In this document: positions 26,925 through 35,300 of the stretch, piece by piece
Layout of the letters: each line of letters begins with the position of its first letter
Numbering within the stretch: the first letter of the stretch is position 1
Origin: Duncaniella sp.
GTDB lineage: Bacteria; Bacteroidota; Bacteroidia; Bacteroidales; Muribaculaceae
Reading direction: 5' to 3'
DNA: 57,574 bases
Assembly (NCBI GenBank): GCA_023664955.1
Contig: JAMPEV010000001.1
Coordinates: 398,277 to 455,850, forward strand
Program-made: the position numbers and the translations under genes
The notes under the pieces: generated by a model
The model's database searches: none
What the model saw: the letters and a program-made list of their open reading frames with translations, nothing else
What the model was told of the DNA's origin: nothing

Positions 26925-27407
26925 AATCTTGGCTCGCTTTTTCTATTCTCGTCAATACGTAAATCACGCAACCTCACGTTAAAGAGAAGTTTGTAGAACG
27001 TGAGCATCACACAACCAATTCTCCGACAAAATTACGCATTTTCCCTCATATTGCAACACCTTGCGGAGAAGAATTTCCAAACCTTATATGAACGCTGGCT
27101 TTCAACCTCCTTCTATCACTTTATTTTCACACATCACCAACGTAAAATTTCACATAATTTTTATAAAATTATTAACATATTATAAATTTGTTGCGTTAAG
27201 CACCACAAAACTGCTGCAAAATTGCAAAATCGCTCATTGAAAATGAAAAAATGTGATGTTTGCTTAAAGAAAAATGCTGACATTTGTGTTAAGATAGTTA
27301 TAGAAGCTTCGATTAGAAGCCCAAATCCATAAAAGATTCTTCAAAAGAAACTGGAGATTATATACAAAAAAACATTAAAAATAATCATCATTTCAACAAC
27401 TATATTT
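26925..27407. other. AT-rich intergenic region
   Basis: This 483-nt gap separates the leftward DUF4421 gene from the rightward ompA-type gene. The only promoter-like box I see is TAAATTTG at 27183-27190, without a clear -33 partner, which would give a leader of about 210 nt to the porin gene. A short inverted pair, AACGTGAGC and CACGTTAAAG-like sequence near 26975-27005, is too weak to call. No gene or RNA is convincing. Confidence 0.5.
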
Positions 27408-28535
27408 ATGAAAAGGATTAATAAAACTTTAGCAGTTGCGTTAACACTTGCTGCATCAGCATTTGCAGCCAACGCACAGGAAGCAGCCGTCGTCACTGAC
27501 GTAGCAGTTGCTGATGAATTAGAGTTCAATCCACATTGGTTTATGCAGCTCCAAGCTGGTGGCGGCTACACAATCGGTGAGGCCGATTTCAAAGATCTCA
27601 TCTCTCCGGCTGCAGCCATCAATGTAGGCTACAAGTTCAACCCGCTGTTCGGCTTGAGAGTAGGCGCAAGCGGTTGGCAAGGCCGTGGCGGATGGGTTAA
27701 CCCTAAGACCCACTACAAATGGGACTACCTCCAGGGTAATATCGATGCAATGCTATCACTCACTAATCTCTTCTGCGGCTACAATCCCACCCGCGTTATC
27801 GACCTTTACGCATTCGTAGGCGCAGCCGGCGCAGTTGGTTTCCACAACAATGATGCAGTAGAAATGGATAAGGCCGGTTATGATTTCCAAAAGCTCTGGA
27901 CTGGCAAACGTTTCTTCATGGTGGGCCGTGCTGGTCTTGGCATTGATTTCAATGTAAGCAACCATGTGGCAATCAACCTCGAAGCCAACGCCAACCTTAT
28001 GCCTGACCGATTCAACTCTAAGCTTGGAAAGAACAGCGACTGGCAGTTCAACGGCCTCGTAGGTGTCACCATCAACTTCGGTGGCAGAAACAAAGCTAAA
28101 CCCGTAGCCATGGTTGAAGAAGTTGTAGTGGTTGAAGAACCTGCTCCCGCCCCCGAACCTGCTCCCGCTCCGGCTCCGGCACCAGAGCCTAAGAAGGTAG
28201 TTGAAAAGAAGCCAGTCACTCTCACTGAGGACATTTTCTTCACAATCAACTCTTCCAAGATTTCAGCAGCTGAAATGGTAAAGGTTAACGACCTCATTGC
28301 ATTCATGAAGGCTAATCCTGACACCAAGGTGACTATCACCGGTTATGCAGACAAGGATACCGGTACATCTCCTTACAACATGAAGCTTTCCAAGTTCCGT
28401 TCAGAGGCTGTAGCTGACGCACTCCGTAAGGGTGGCATCGATACCCAGCGCATCACAGTTGATGCTGACGGTGATACTGTACAACCATTTGCTGAGAACA
28501 ACAAGAACCGTGTGGCTATCGCTATCGCAAAGTAA
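27408..28535 (+). CDS. OmpA-family outer membrane protein
   Basis: A 375-residue protein with signal peptide MKRINKTLAVALTLAASAFAANAQ. Residues about 35-235 form an N-terminal eight-stranded barrel (WFMQLQAGGGYTIGEADF and later GLVGVTINFGG). A Pro/Ala-rich linker (EPAPAPEPAPAPAPAPEPKK, about 248-268) leads into an OmpA C-terminal domain (about 275-375). The peptidoglycan-binding segment reads ITGYADKDTGTSPYNMKLSKFRS. This design anchors the outer membrane to the cell wall and forms small pores. Similar proteins are very abundant in Bacteroidales. It ends at a strong terminator. Confidence 0.93.
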   Translation: MKRINKTLAVALTLAASAFAANAQEAAVVTDVAVADELEFNPHWFMQLQAGGGYTIGEADFKDLISPAAAINVGYKFNPLFGLRVGASGWQGRGGWVNPKTHYKWDYLQGNIDAMLSLTNLFCGYNPTRVIDLYAFVGAAGAVGFHNNDAVEMDKAGYDFQKLWTGKRFFMVGRAGLGIDFNVSNHVAINLEANANLMPDRFNSKLGKNSDWQFNGLVGVTINFGGRNKAKPVAMVEEVVVVEEPAPAPEPAPAPAPAPEPKKVVEKKPVTLTEDIFFTINSSKISAAEMVKVNDLIAFMKANPDTKVTITGYADKDTGTSPYNMKLSKFRSEAVADALRKGGIDTQRITVDADGDTVQPFAENNKNRVAIAIAK

Positions 28536-28640
28536 GTGAAACATGATAATATGACAATTTAGTTGCTACATGGATGACGACTTATCATATATGCTTCCTT
28601 ATCCACCGAACAAATAGCATCTAAATTCAATCCTCCCACA

Positions 28641-28682
28641 GGCGGCGTGCCGGCACCAACCGACACGCCGCCAATATTTTAT
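28641..28682 (+). terminator. Terminator of the OmpA-family gene
   Basis: GGCGGCGTG (28641-28649) pairs with CACGCCGCC (28664-28672), with an inner CGG/CCG pairing and a C-A mismatch. AATATTTTAT follows. It begins 105 nt after the stop codon, so the mRNA has a longer 3' tail than usual. Confidence 0.87.
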
Positions 28683-28788
28683 CATGCCAGCCGGATTTAT
28701 ATTAATGATATAAAGCTTATAAGCTATATATCTTGCATTCGCGAAAATATTTTCATTTCCAATTAGCTATAGATTGGAAAATTGTTTG

Positions 28789-28796
28789 TATCTTTG
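28789..28796 (+). promoter_or_regulatory. -7 promoter box for rpsA
   Basis: TATCTTTG matches TAnnTTTG and leaves a leader of about 90 nt before rpsA. That leader contains a GC-rich stretch (CACCGCTTTGGTGTC) able to fold, which might be a feedback site for S1. This is a guess. Confidence 0.5.
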
Positions 28797-28894
28797 CACC
28801 GCTTTGGTGTCGGAGTGCAGAAAGTCTTCAGCGATTGTCGCGCTTTAGAACCCGGGCAACTATAATTAACCTTATTTATTAACCCAATTTATTA

Positions 28895-30694
28895 ATGACT
28901 GAAGAAGTAAAAAACTCCCCTATCGAGGATTTCGACTGGGAAGCGTATGCAAACGGTGAGACCAAGGGTGAAAAGACCCGCGAAGAGCTCACCAAAACCT
29001 ATGATGAATCGCTCAACACCGTGCGTGACAAAGACGTAATCGAAGGTACCATCATCTCGCTCAACAAGCGTGAAGCAGTGGTTAACATCGGCTACAAGAG
29101 CGACGGCATCATCCCCGTTAGCGAATTCCGCTACAACCCCGACATCAAGGTGGGCGACACCGTAGAGGTTTTCATCGAGAACCAGGAAGACAAGAAGGGC
29201 CAGCTCATCCTTTCTCACCGCAAAGCTCGCGCAGCTCGTTCATGGGATCGCATCAACGAAGCTCTCGAGAAGGACGAAGTAATAAAGGGATTCATCAAGT
29301 GCCGCACAAAGGGTGGTATGATTGTCGATGTATTCGGCATCGAAGCTTTCCTCCCAGGCTCACAAATCGATGTTAAGCCCATCCGCGACTATGACGTATT
29401 CGTTGGCAAGACAATGGAATTCAAAGTCGTTAAAATCAATCAAGAATTTAAGAACGTTGTTGTCAGCCACAAGGCACTCATCGAGGCTGAGCTCGAGCAG
29501 CAGAAGCGCGAAATCATCGCTAAGCTCGAAAAGGGCCAGGTGCTCGAAGGTTCTGTCAAGAATATCACTTCCTACGGTGTGTTCATCGACCTCGGCGGCG
29601 TAGACGGTCTTATCCACATCACTGACCTCTCTTGGGGACGCGTAAGCCATCCCGAAGAAGTGGTACAGCTCGACCAGAAGCTCAACGTGGTTATCCTCGA
29701 TTTCGATGACGAGAAGAAGCGTATCGCCCTCGGTCTCAAGCAGCTCCAGCCCCATCCATGGGATGCCCTAGACGCTAACCTCAAAGTTGGTGACAAGGTT
29801 AAGGGTAAAGTTGTGGTTATGGCTGACTATGGCGCATTCGTTGAAATCGCACCCGGCGTAGAAGGCCTCATCCACGTTAGCGAAATGTCATGGAGCCAGC
29901 ACCTCCGCTCTGCTCAGGACTTCATGAAGGTTGGCGACGAGATCGAAGCCGTTATCCTCACCCTCGACCGCGAGGACCGCAAGATGTCACTCGGCATCAA
30001 GCAGCTCAAGAACGATCCTTGGGAAAATATCGAAACCAAATACCCCGTTGGCAGCAAGCACACTGCTAAAGTACGCAACTTCACTAACTTCGGTGTATTC
30101 GTTGAAATCGAAGAGGGTGTAGACGGTCTTATCCACATCAGCGACCTCTCTTGGACCAAGAAGGTTAAACACCCGTCTGAATTCACTCAGATTGGTGCCG
30201 ACATCGATGTCCAGGTTCTCGAAATCGACAAGGACAACCGTCGTCTGTCACTCGGCCACAAGCAGCTCGAGGAGAATCCTTGGGATGTATTTGAGACAGT
30301 GTTCACCGTTGGTTCAATCCACGAAGGCACTATCATCGAAATGGTAGAGAAGGGCGCAGTTATCGCACTCCCCTACGGCGTGGAAGGCTTCGCTACTCCC
30401 AAGCACCTCGTTAAGGAAGACGGCACTCGCGCACAGGTTGACGAAAAGCTCAACTTCAAGGTTATCGAATTCAACAAGGATAGCAAGCGTATCATCCTTT
30501 CTCACAGCCGCATCTTCGAAGATGAGCAGAAGGGCGAACGCGCTGAAGCAGCTAAGAAGCCGGCTAACAACCGTCGCAACAACAATAACCGTCGCGCTGA
30601 AGAAGCTCCCGCACTCAACGCTCCCCTCGAAAAGACCACTCTCGGTGACCTCGAGGCACTCGCTGAACTCAAGCAGAAACTTTCAGCTAAATAA
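28895..30694 (+). CDS. rpsA: 30S ribosomal protein S1
   Basis: A 599-residue S1, which recruits and unfolds mRNA on the small subunit. It contains six S1/OB RNA-binding repeats of about 70 residues. Repeated cores include NIGYKSDGIIPVSEF, TSYGVFIDLGGVDGLIHITDLSW, DYGAFVEIAPGVEGLIHVSEMSW, NFGVFVEIEEGVDGLIHISDLSW and KGAVIALPYGVEGFATP. An acidic N-terminal stretch (about 1-45) and a basic, Asn/Arg-rich tail (ANNRRNNNNRRAEEAP, about 555-570) frame them. Codon use is strongly biased, as expected for a highly expressed gene. Confidence 0.97.
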   Translation: MTEEVKNSPIEDFDWEAYANGETKGEKTREELTKTYDESLNTVRDKDVIEGTIISLNKREAVVNIGYKSDGIIPVSEFRYNPDIKVGDTVEVFIENQEDKKGQLILSHRKARAARSWDRINEALEKDEVIKGFIKCRTKGGMIVDVFGIEAFLPGSQIDVKPIRDYDVFVGKTMEFKVVKINQEFKNVVVSHKALIEAELEQQKREIIAKLEKGQVLEGSVKNITSYGVFIDLGGVDGLIHITDLSWGRVSHPEEVVQLDQKLNVVILDFDDEKKRIALGLKQLQPHPWDALDANLKVGDKVKGKVVVMADYGAFVEIAPGVEGLIHVSEMSWSQHLRSAQDFMKVGDEIEAVILTLDREDRKMSLGIKQLKNDPWENIETKYPVGSKHTAKVRNFTNFGVFVEIEEGVDGLIHISDLSWTKKVKHPSEFTQIGADIDVQVLEIDKDNRRLSLGHKQLEENPWDVFETVFTVGSIHEGTIIEMVEKGAVIALPYGVEGFATPKHLVKEDGTRAQVDEKLNFKVIEFNKDSKRIILSHSRIFEDEQKGERAEAAKKPANNRRNNNNRRAEEAPALNAPLEKTTLGDLEALAELKQKLSAK

Positions 30695-30745
30695 AAATTA
30701 TGCGTGAAACGTGATGCTCCGCGCATCCGCCCATCATAATCATTG

Positions 30746-30787
30746 ACGTCCGGAACGGAATAAAATCCGTATCCGGACGTTTTTTTA
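30746..30787 (+). terminator. Terminator of rpsA
   Basis: ACGTCCGGA (30746-30754) pairs with TCCGGACGT (30772-30780), an inner ACGGA/TCCGT stem extends it, and a run of seven T follows. It is a classic intrinsic terminator 51 nt past the stop. Confidence 0.95.
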
Positions 30788-30885
30788 TCACACACCATCA
30801 CCCTCCATCCACTCTCTACTTGCTAATCAATCATCCAGACTTCGCATTCTATAATGAATTAATTTTTGAGAGGCTGGAATATTAA

Positions 30886-31450
30886 ATGAAGTTACATATC
30901 AAAGAGTCTAAATGGTGTACTTTCGTCTGCGCATAGGAATCAAAATCACTTCGTGGTGCTATACAGGATTGACCGCAACGGGATGCGGTTTTTGATTTCC
31001 GACCCTGCCAAAGGAAAGTACAAACTCTCCCTCAAAGAGTTCTCATCCCATTGGATCACAACAACTTCCAATGGCGAGGAGAAGGGGATTGCCATGTTCT
31101 TTGAGAAGACGGAAGAGTTTGACCGTTTGGACATTCACAGCCAGGGGCAGAAACAGCGGATACTCATAGCCCGGACGGTGTACAAGAATCCCGATTTCAT
31201 ATTCCTCGACGAGGCCACCAATTCGCTCGACGCGAAGAACGAGCGAGCCATCGTGGACAATCTCGCCCAATTCTACCGAGGTCGCACTGTAGTCGTTGTG
31301 GCTCATCGCCTCTCCACCGTCAAAAACGCCGACCAGATCATCGTGGTAGATAGCGGTCGGATAGTGGAAACCGGGACTCACGCATCCCTCATCGACCGCC
31401 GCGGCGCATATTACACCCTCGTCAAAAACCAACTCGAATTAGGTAACTGA
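30886..31450 (+). pseudogene. Remnant of a peptidase-containing ABC transporter
   Basis: The last 165 codons, open from a GTG at 30953, read as two distant pieces of a PCAT joined in frame. The first piece is the end of a C39 peptidase domain: an HFVVLY segment with the catalytic His partly upstream of the GTG, then LISDPAKGK with the catalytic Asp and GIAMFF. The second piece, from residue 63, is the end of the ATPase (QGQKQRILIAR, FIFLDEATNSLD, VVAHRLSTV). About 480 codons carrying the membrane domain and Walker A are missing. Upstream of the GTG the homologous frame continues to about 30930 and then breaks. A separate ATG at 30886 leads only to a 16-codon peptide. The GC content matches the host chromosome rather than the AT-rich cassette that follows. 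Confidence 0.85.
31139..31450 (+). repeat. Left copy of a 312-bp direct repeat
   Basis: Bases 31139-31450 align without gaps to 37181-37492, with 16 differences by manual count. The repeat encodes the last 103 residues of an ABC ATPase. Together the two copies bracket the AT-rich peptide cassette. Confidence 0.93.
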
Positions 31451-31517
31451 CACCGAAATGCATACATAGGAATTAAAATTTAACAATGATAATTAAGCTT
31501 ATTTAACATAAAATTCG

Positions 31518-31547
31518 TTTGACCTTACCTACAAATCTTTAAATTTG
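31518..31547 (+). promoter_or_regulatory. Promoter of the peptide cassette
   Basis: TTTG (31518-31521), an 18-nt spacer and TAAATTTG (31540-31547) form a Bacteroidota promoter. Transcription would begin about 40 nt before the precursor ATG at 31590. Confidence 0.7.
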
Positions 31548-31589
31548 CATCTTCTAACAACACATAACCAACCTAAAATAACATTTACT

Positions 31590-31809
31590 ATGACAAATCT
31601 TTTTTTTGAATCCCATTGGGAAAGAGAATGAGCTTCCAGTTTCCGCATTGGAGCTTCTAATAGCTGGAGATGGAACAGACACACCAATTATTTTTTGTGA
31701 GAAAAACGTATGTCCAGACAATACAGCATCATGCACTGACAACGTTTGCGAACAACATCATGGCGGCGGTTGTGGTGTTAATCGTTGCAAAATTCACATC
31801 AAATTGTAA
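31590..31809 (+). CDS. Cys-rich RiPP precursor peptide (frame broken at T8, or TTG start)
   Basis: A small peptide gene just before a radical SAM enzyme. From TTG 31606 the open frame gives 67 residues beginning NPIGKENELPVSALELL. The better-placed ATG at 31590 reads MTNLFFESHWERE and stops, because a run of eight T (31600-31607) puts it out of frame. With seven T the product would open MTNLFLNPIGKENEL and run to the same end. The leader-like part ends near LLIAGDG. The core holds six cysteines arranged as three CxxNxC motifs: CEKNVC, CTDNVC and CGVNRC, with a HHGGG spacer. Such repeats suit thioether formation by the neighbouring enzyme. I know no named family for it. Whether it is expressed from TTG, by slippage, or is broken is open. 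Confidence 0.65.
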
Positions 31810-31830
31810 AAGTACAAACTAAAATCCACT

Positions 31831-31876
31831 ATCAAGTTAATAGCACCTAACTTCAAGTGCTATTAACTTGATTTAA
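31831..31876 (+). terminator. Perfect 16-bp hairpin between precursor and radical SAM gene
   Basis: ATCAAGTTAATAGCAC (31831-31846) pairs perfectly with GTGCTATTAACTTGAT (31857-31872) across a 10-nt loop, and TTAAAT follows. It starts 22 nt after the precursor stop and ends just before the radical SAM start. A partial terminator here would give far more precursor than enzyme, as in many RiPP operons. Confidence 0.75.
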
Positions 31877-31887
31877 ATATAAATTAT

Positions 31888-33207
31888 ATGTATCAGATCT
31901 CTCGATATACATTCATCTTTAATCGAGACAAACACAATTTCATATATAATTCTCGAATAAATAACTTCTACGAGATTCCTGACGCTGCTTTGTGCCTTTT
32001 AGATCAACTATCCAATCTCAAACTCTCAGAATGCACAAATGAAGAAATAGAATTTTTGGAGTCGCTTATTCGAAATAAAATCATTGTGGAAAAAGATGAG
32101 GATGATTTATATTTTGATGAACTAAATGTGCTTTACAACATTCAAGCAAACTCTACTTCCACATTAAATTTCACAATTGTTCCTACGGTATCATGCAATT
32201 TACGCTGCCCCTATTGTTTTGAAGAATCCAAACCGAAAGGTTTTATGTCAGATGAAGTAATAAATAACATTGTTGACTTTATTAAACATAAACATTGGAC
32301 AAACAAATATAGCATATCGTGGTTTGGAGGCGAACCATTGCTTGCAATCAGTCAGATAGAAAAAACATTGGAGTTATTGCACAGAGAAAAAGATTTGGAA
32401 CTCACGCATCATTCAATAATCACTAACGGCACCCTTTTAGGACGTAAAGCAATTGAGGTCTTTGAAAAATACCCATTAGACTCTATCCAGATAACACTGG
32501 ATGGTTTTAAGGAATCACATGATAGAAAACGGCATGATGAGAGAAATCAAGGGACTTTTGATAAGATAATAAATAATGTGAAAAATTTCATAAAATGCTC
32601 TCCGAATACTTTTGTGTCTTTTAGAATAAATGTTGATAATTCCAACTATAGAGAATACGTAACAACGCATAAATATTTGACAGAGATGTTCAAGAACGAC
32701 AATGTTGGTATATATGCCGGTATACTTAGAGCTAATAAAGGTTGTGAGTCAGACACTTTTTTCACTTCGAGAGATCACTTAAAGTTCAATGATTATCTGC
32801 TTGAGAATAAAATCCCATTACAAAATTTTCCGCAAAAATGTTCAAAGGGCTGCACTGCTACACAAATTGCAAGCTTCGTAGTTGGACCAAGAGGAGAATT
32901 ATATATGTGTTGGGAGCATGTAGGTAAAGAAGATAAGATTATTGGGTACATAGACAATAAGAGAATTGGTAATTTCTGCGGATTGAGCAATTATATGCTA
33001 TATGGGCACTGTTATAGCGATTCAAAATGTAAAAAATGTGGGTTTGTGCCGATTTGTTCAGGCGGATGTCCTGATAAGAGAATTGAAAATAAGTCTAATG
33101 GGGGAAAGTACGATTTATGTTCAATCTATCACGAAGAAGATGGGCAAGCTTTGAATGATTTACTTTATAAATTTTATCAATCACAACAAGAAGAATTAAA
33201 AAAATAA
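31888..33207 (+). CDS. Radical SAM/SPASM peptide maturase
   Basis: A 439-residue radical SAM enzyme. The cluster-binding CNLRCPYC gives Cys103, Cys107 and Cys110 in the CxxxCxxC form. WFGGEPLL (about 152-159) is the GGEP SAM-binding motif, and IQITLDG is the following core strand. An N-terminal region of about 95 residues (YTFIFNRDKHNFIYNS) looks like a peptide-recognition module. The C-terminal SPASM region (about 313-415) has many cysteines, including CSKGC, MCWEH, CKKCGFVPICSGGC and DLC, for auxiliary iron-sulfur clusters. It probably installs carbon-sulfur or related crosslinks in the Cys-rich peptide encoded 78 nt upstream. Base composition is far more AT-rich than flanking housekeeping genes, which suggests transfer. 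Confidence 0.9.
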   Translation: MYQISRYTFIFNRDKHNFIYNSRINNFYEIPDAALCLLDQLSNLKLSECTNEEIEFLESLIRNKIIVEKDEDDLYFDELNVLYNIQANSTSTLNFTIVPTVSCNLRCPYCFEESKPKGFMSDEVINNIVDFIKHKHWTNKYSISWFGGEPLLAISQIEKTLELLHREKDLELTHHSIITNGTLLGRKAIEVFEKYPLDSIQITLDGFKESHDRKRHDERNQGTFDKIINNVKNFIKCSPNTFVSFRINVDNSNYREYVTTHKYLTEMFKNDNVGIYAGILRANKGCESDTFFTSRDHLKFNDYLLENKIPLQNFPQKCSKGCTATQIASFVVGPRGELYMCWEHVGKEDKIIGYIDNKRIGNFCGLSNYMLYGHCYSDSKCKKCGFVPICSGGCPDKRIENKSNGGKYDLCSIYHEEDGQALNDLLYKFYQSQQEELKK

Positions 33208-33219
33208 CGACCACTAATC

Positions 33220-35300
33220 ATGAGGAATTGGAGTCTTGTTTCTGTTATTATCGTATTACTTTCTATGTGCACGATGCCATGTTTTTCAAGCACACCAACC
33301 GACACTCTTTCCCTCTCTCATTTTAATCTGGGCGAGGTGATAGTAACGGCTCGTAATTACGCAGTTCTATCTGATGGTATTTCAGTAATTCCAACCTCAC
33401 GAGAAAAGAATTCCTCGACATCAGGTTACTCTTTGATAGAACGTATGCAAATACCAATTTTAGTAATTAATCCGATTGAAAATAAGATAACACTAAATAC
33501 TGGAGAAGAAGTCACATATTTCATCAACGGTGTTCAATCAACTATAACAGAAGTAAAGTCAATTGTGCCGAAAGAAATAAAAAGAGTTGAGATTTTACGA
33601 CGACCAATTGATCCAAAATATGAAGGCGCATCAGCCGTTATAAACTTCATAGTGCATAATTCAACATATGGAGGATATGTGACGGCGGATGCTAATCAAT
33701 CTTTTCCCTATCTTACAGGTGACTATTCAGTCTATAGTAAATATTCTACCAGCCGTTGGACAATCCAGGCCATTGGCGGCATAAATTACACTAATTCATC
33801 GGGCGATTCCACTATCCAAATCTCAAAATACTCATTTCCCGACATTTCACCAATAATAATGGAGGATGTGTCAATAGAGAAAAACTTTAAAAAACGACAA
33901 GCATACGGAGCATTGGAGGCAGTGAGACGCTCTACAAGCGGAAGCACTTTAGCAATAAAGACAGGGGTGCGTTATTTCAATAACCCAGAACTTTCGACAT
34001 GCAACAATACAGTATATAATGGTGATGTCAGCCTAAACAATCGTTTAAATGAAATGCGTCGTAGTGTGCCATTTGTTACCGCATCTTATCTATGGACGCT
34101 TACATCCTCTTCACAATTTTTTATGAAAGGAGGACTGTCCGGGGTGTCAAGTAAATCAAAAAACATATATTCTTCTAATGAAAAAAAATTTCTAACAATA
34201 TCCGAGAGAATGTTATTACACCCGAACTGAAGTTTTCGTACATGAAAAACTTTTCAAGCGACAATGAATTATCAGTATCTTTTAATAGCAAAATTTCAAG
34301 GTACATCACTAATTATAGCGGCTCAATTATCTCACATCAAAAGTTACTATATCAAGATTATGCAATGTCGGCACAGTGGCGATATATGTTCCAAAATAAT
34401 TGGATGATGCAATTAATGGCTAATCTGCCGATGTCTTTAACACGAGTCAATAATAATCGGACCATTCATGATATTTACCCTGGATTTTCCGGCTATTTTA
34501 CTGGAAATTTTAGTATAAAAAATTCTATTACACTCTTCATCAACCATGCAAGAGATTCTAAAATACTTACTTCATATAATAATTTGGAAAGAATTGACAC
34601 AGAATACGAGGGCGTAGAAGGGAATGTCAACCTTAAGCCATCGAGTAGATATAATGTATCTACATCTTATACATGGCTACATTCAAACAAATTTCAGCTT
34701 AGTTTTGCAATGAACTACGAGAGAGTGGCTAATGATTGTGTGGAAAATTATGAATATAAGGATAACGTTATTTATAATAAATTGGTCAACAGTGGGAATT
34801 TAAATTCCTTAGAGACAAGTCTATCATCGACAATAAAGCTTTTTTCTGGAAAATTTAATATTTCGCCAAGGATTTCCATAACGAAAACTCATCATTCGGG
34901 GATTTATAAGGTAAATTATTGGCAACCTTACGCGTCTCTATCACTAACATATATTCCATCCAACTCATTCTATTTAACTGGGTTTGTTTCTACTCCTGCA
35001 GGAAAAATATATTATAATTCAAGCGGAGGTTATGAAGAGTCACATAATGCATATCTAAAACTTCAAGGTGGCTATATAAAGAAAAATTTTAGTCTATCAT
35101 TGTCAATAACACCATTGTACGATTCTGACTATGGTGTATATTATAAACAAAGTAGAATTGTGGAGTTTAAAAGGCACTCATGGCGTAAAATTGGTGAAAG
35201 GAGATTTACATTATCTTTAAAATATACAATTGATTATGGCAAACCAGTCTCAAAAAATAAATTGTATATCGAGAACATGAATACAACATCCGTTAGATGA
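33220..35300 (+). pseudogene. TonB-receptor-like outer membrane barrel, split by a frameshift at A8
   Basis: Two frames together encode one barrel of about 690 residues. The first part (33220-34230) has a signal peptide (MRNWSLVSVIIVLLSMC and on), then a plug-like domain (LGEVIVTARNYAVL, TYFINGVQSTITEVKSI, IKRVEILRRP) and early strands. It ends prematurely after LTISERMLLHPN. Restoring one base in the eight-A run at 34181-34188 makes the first part continue as ISNNIRENVITPELKFSYM into the second part (34242-35300), which carries the remaining strands. Similar barrels accompany peptide-export operons in Bacteroidota and may serve as the outer-membrane exit or receptor. The stop overlaps the exporter start by 4 nt. 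Phase variation, true decay or a sequencing error could explain the break. Confidence 0.8.

Noticed and set aside
27000-27185. 61-residue frame in the gap before the OmpA-family gene
   Set aside because: There is no believable start context, no family pattern and unlike codon use. It looks like chance in AT-rich DNA.
27878-28339. 153-residue antisense frame in the OmpA-family gene
   Set aside because: Its Gly/Ala repeats come from the Pro/Ala linker read backwards.
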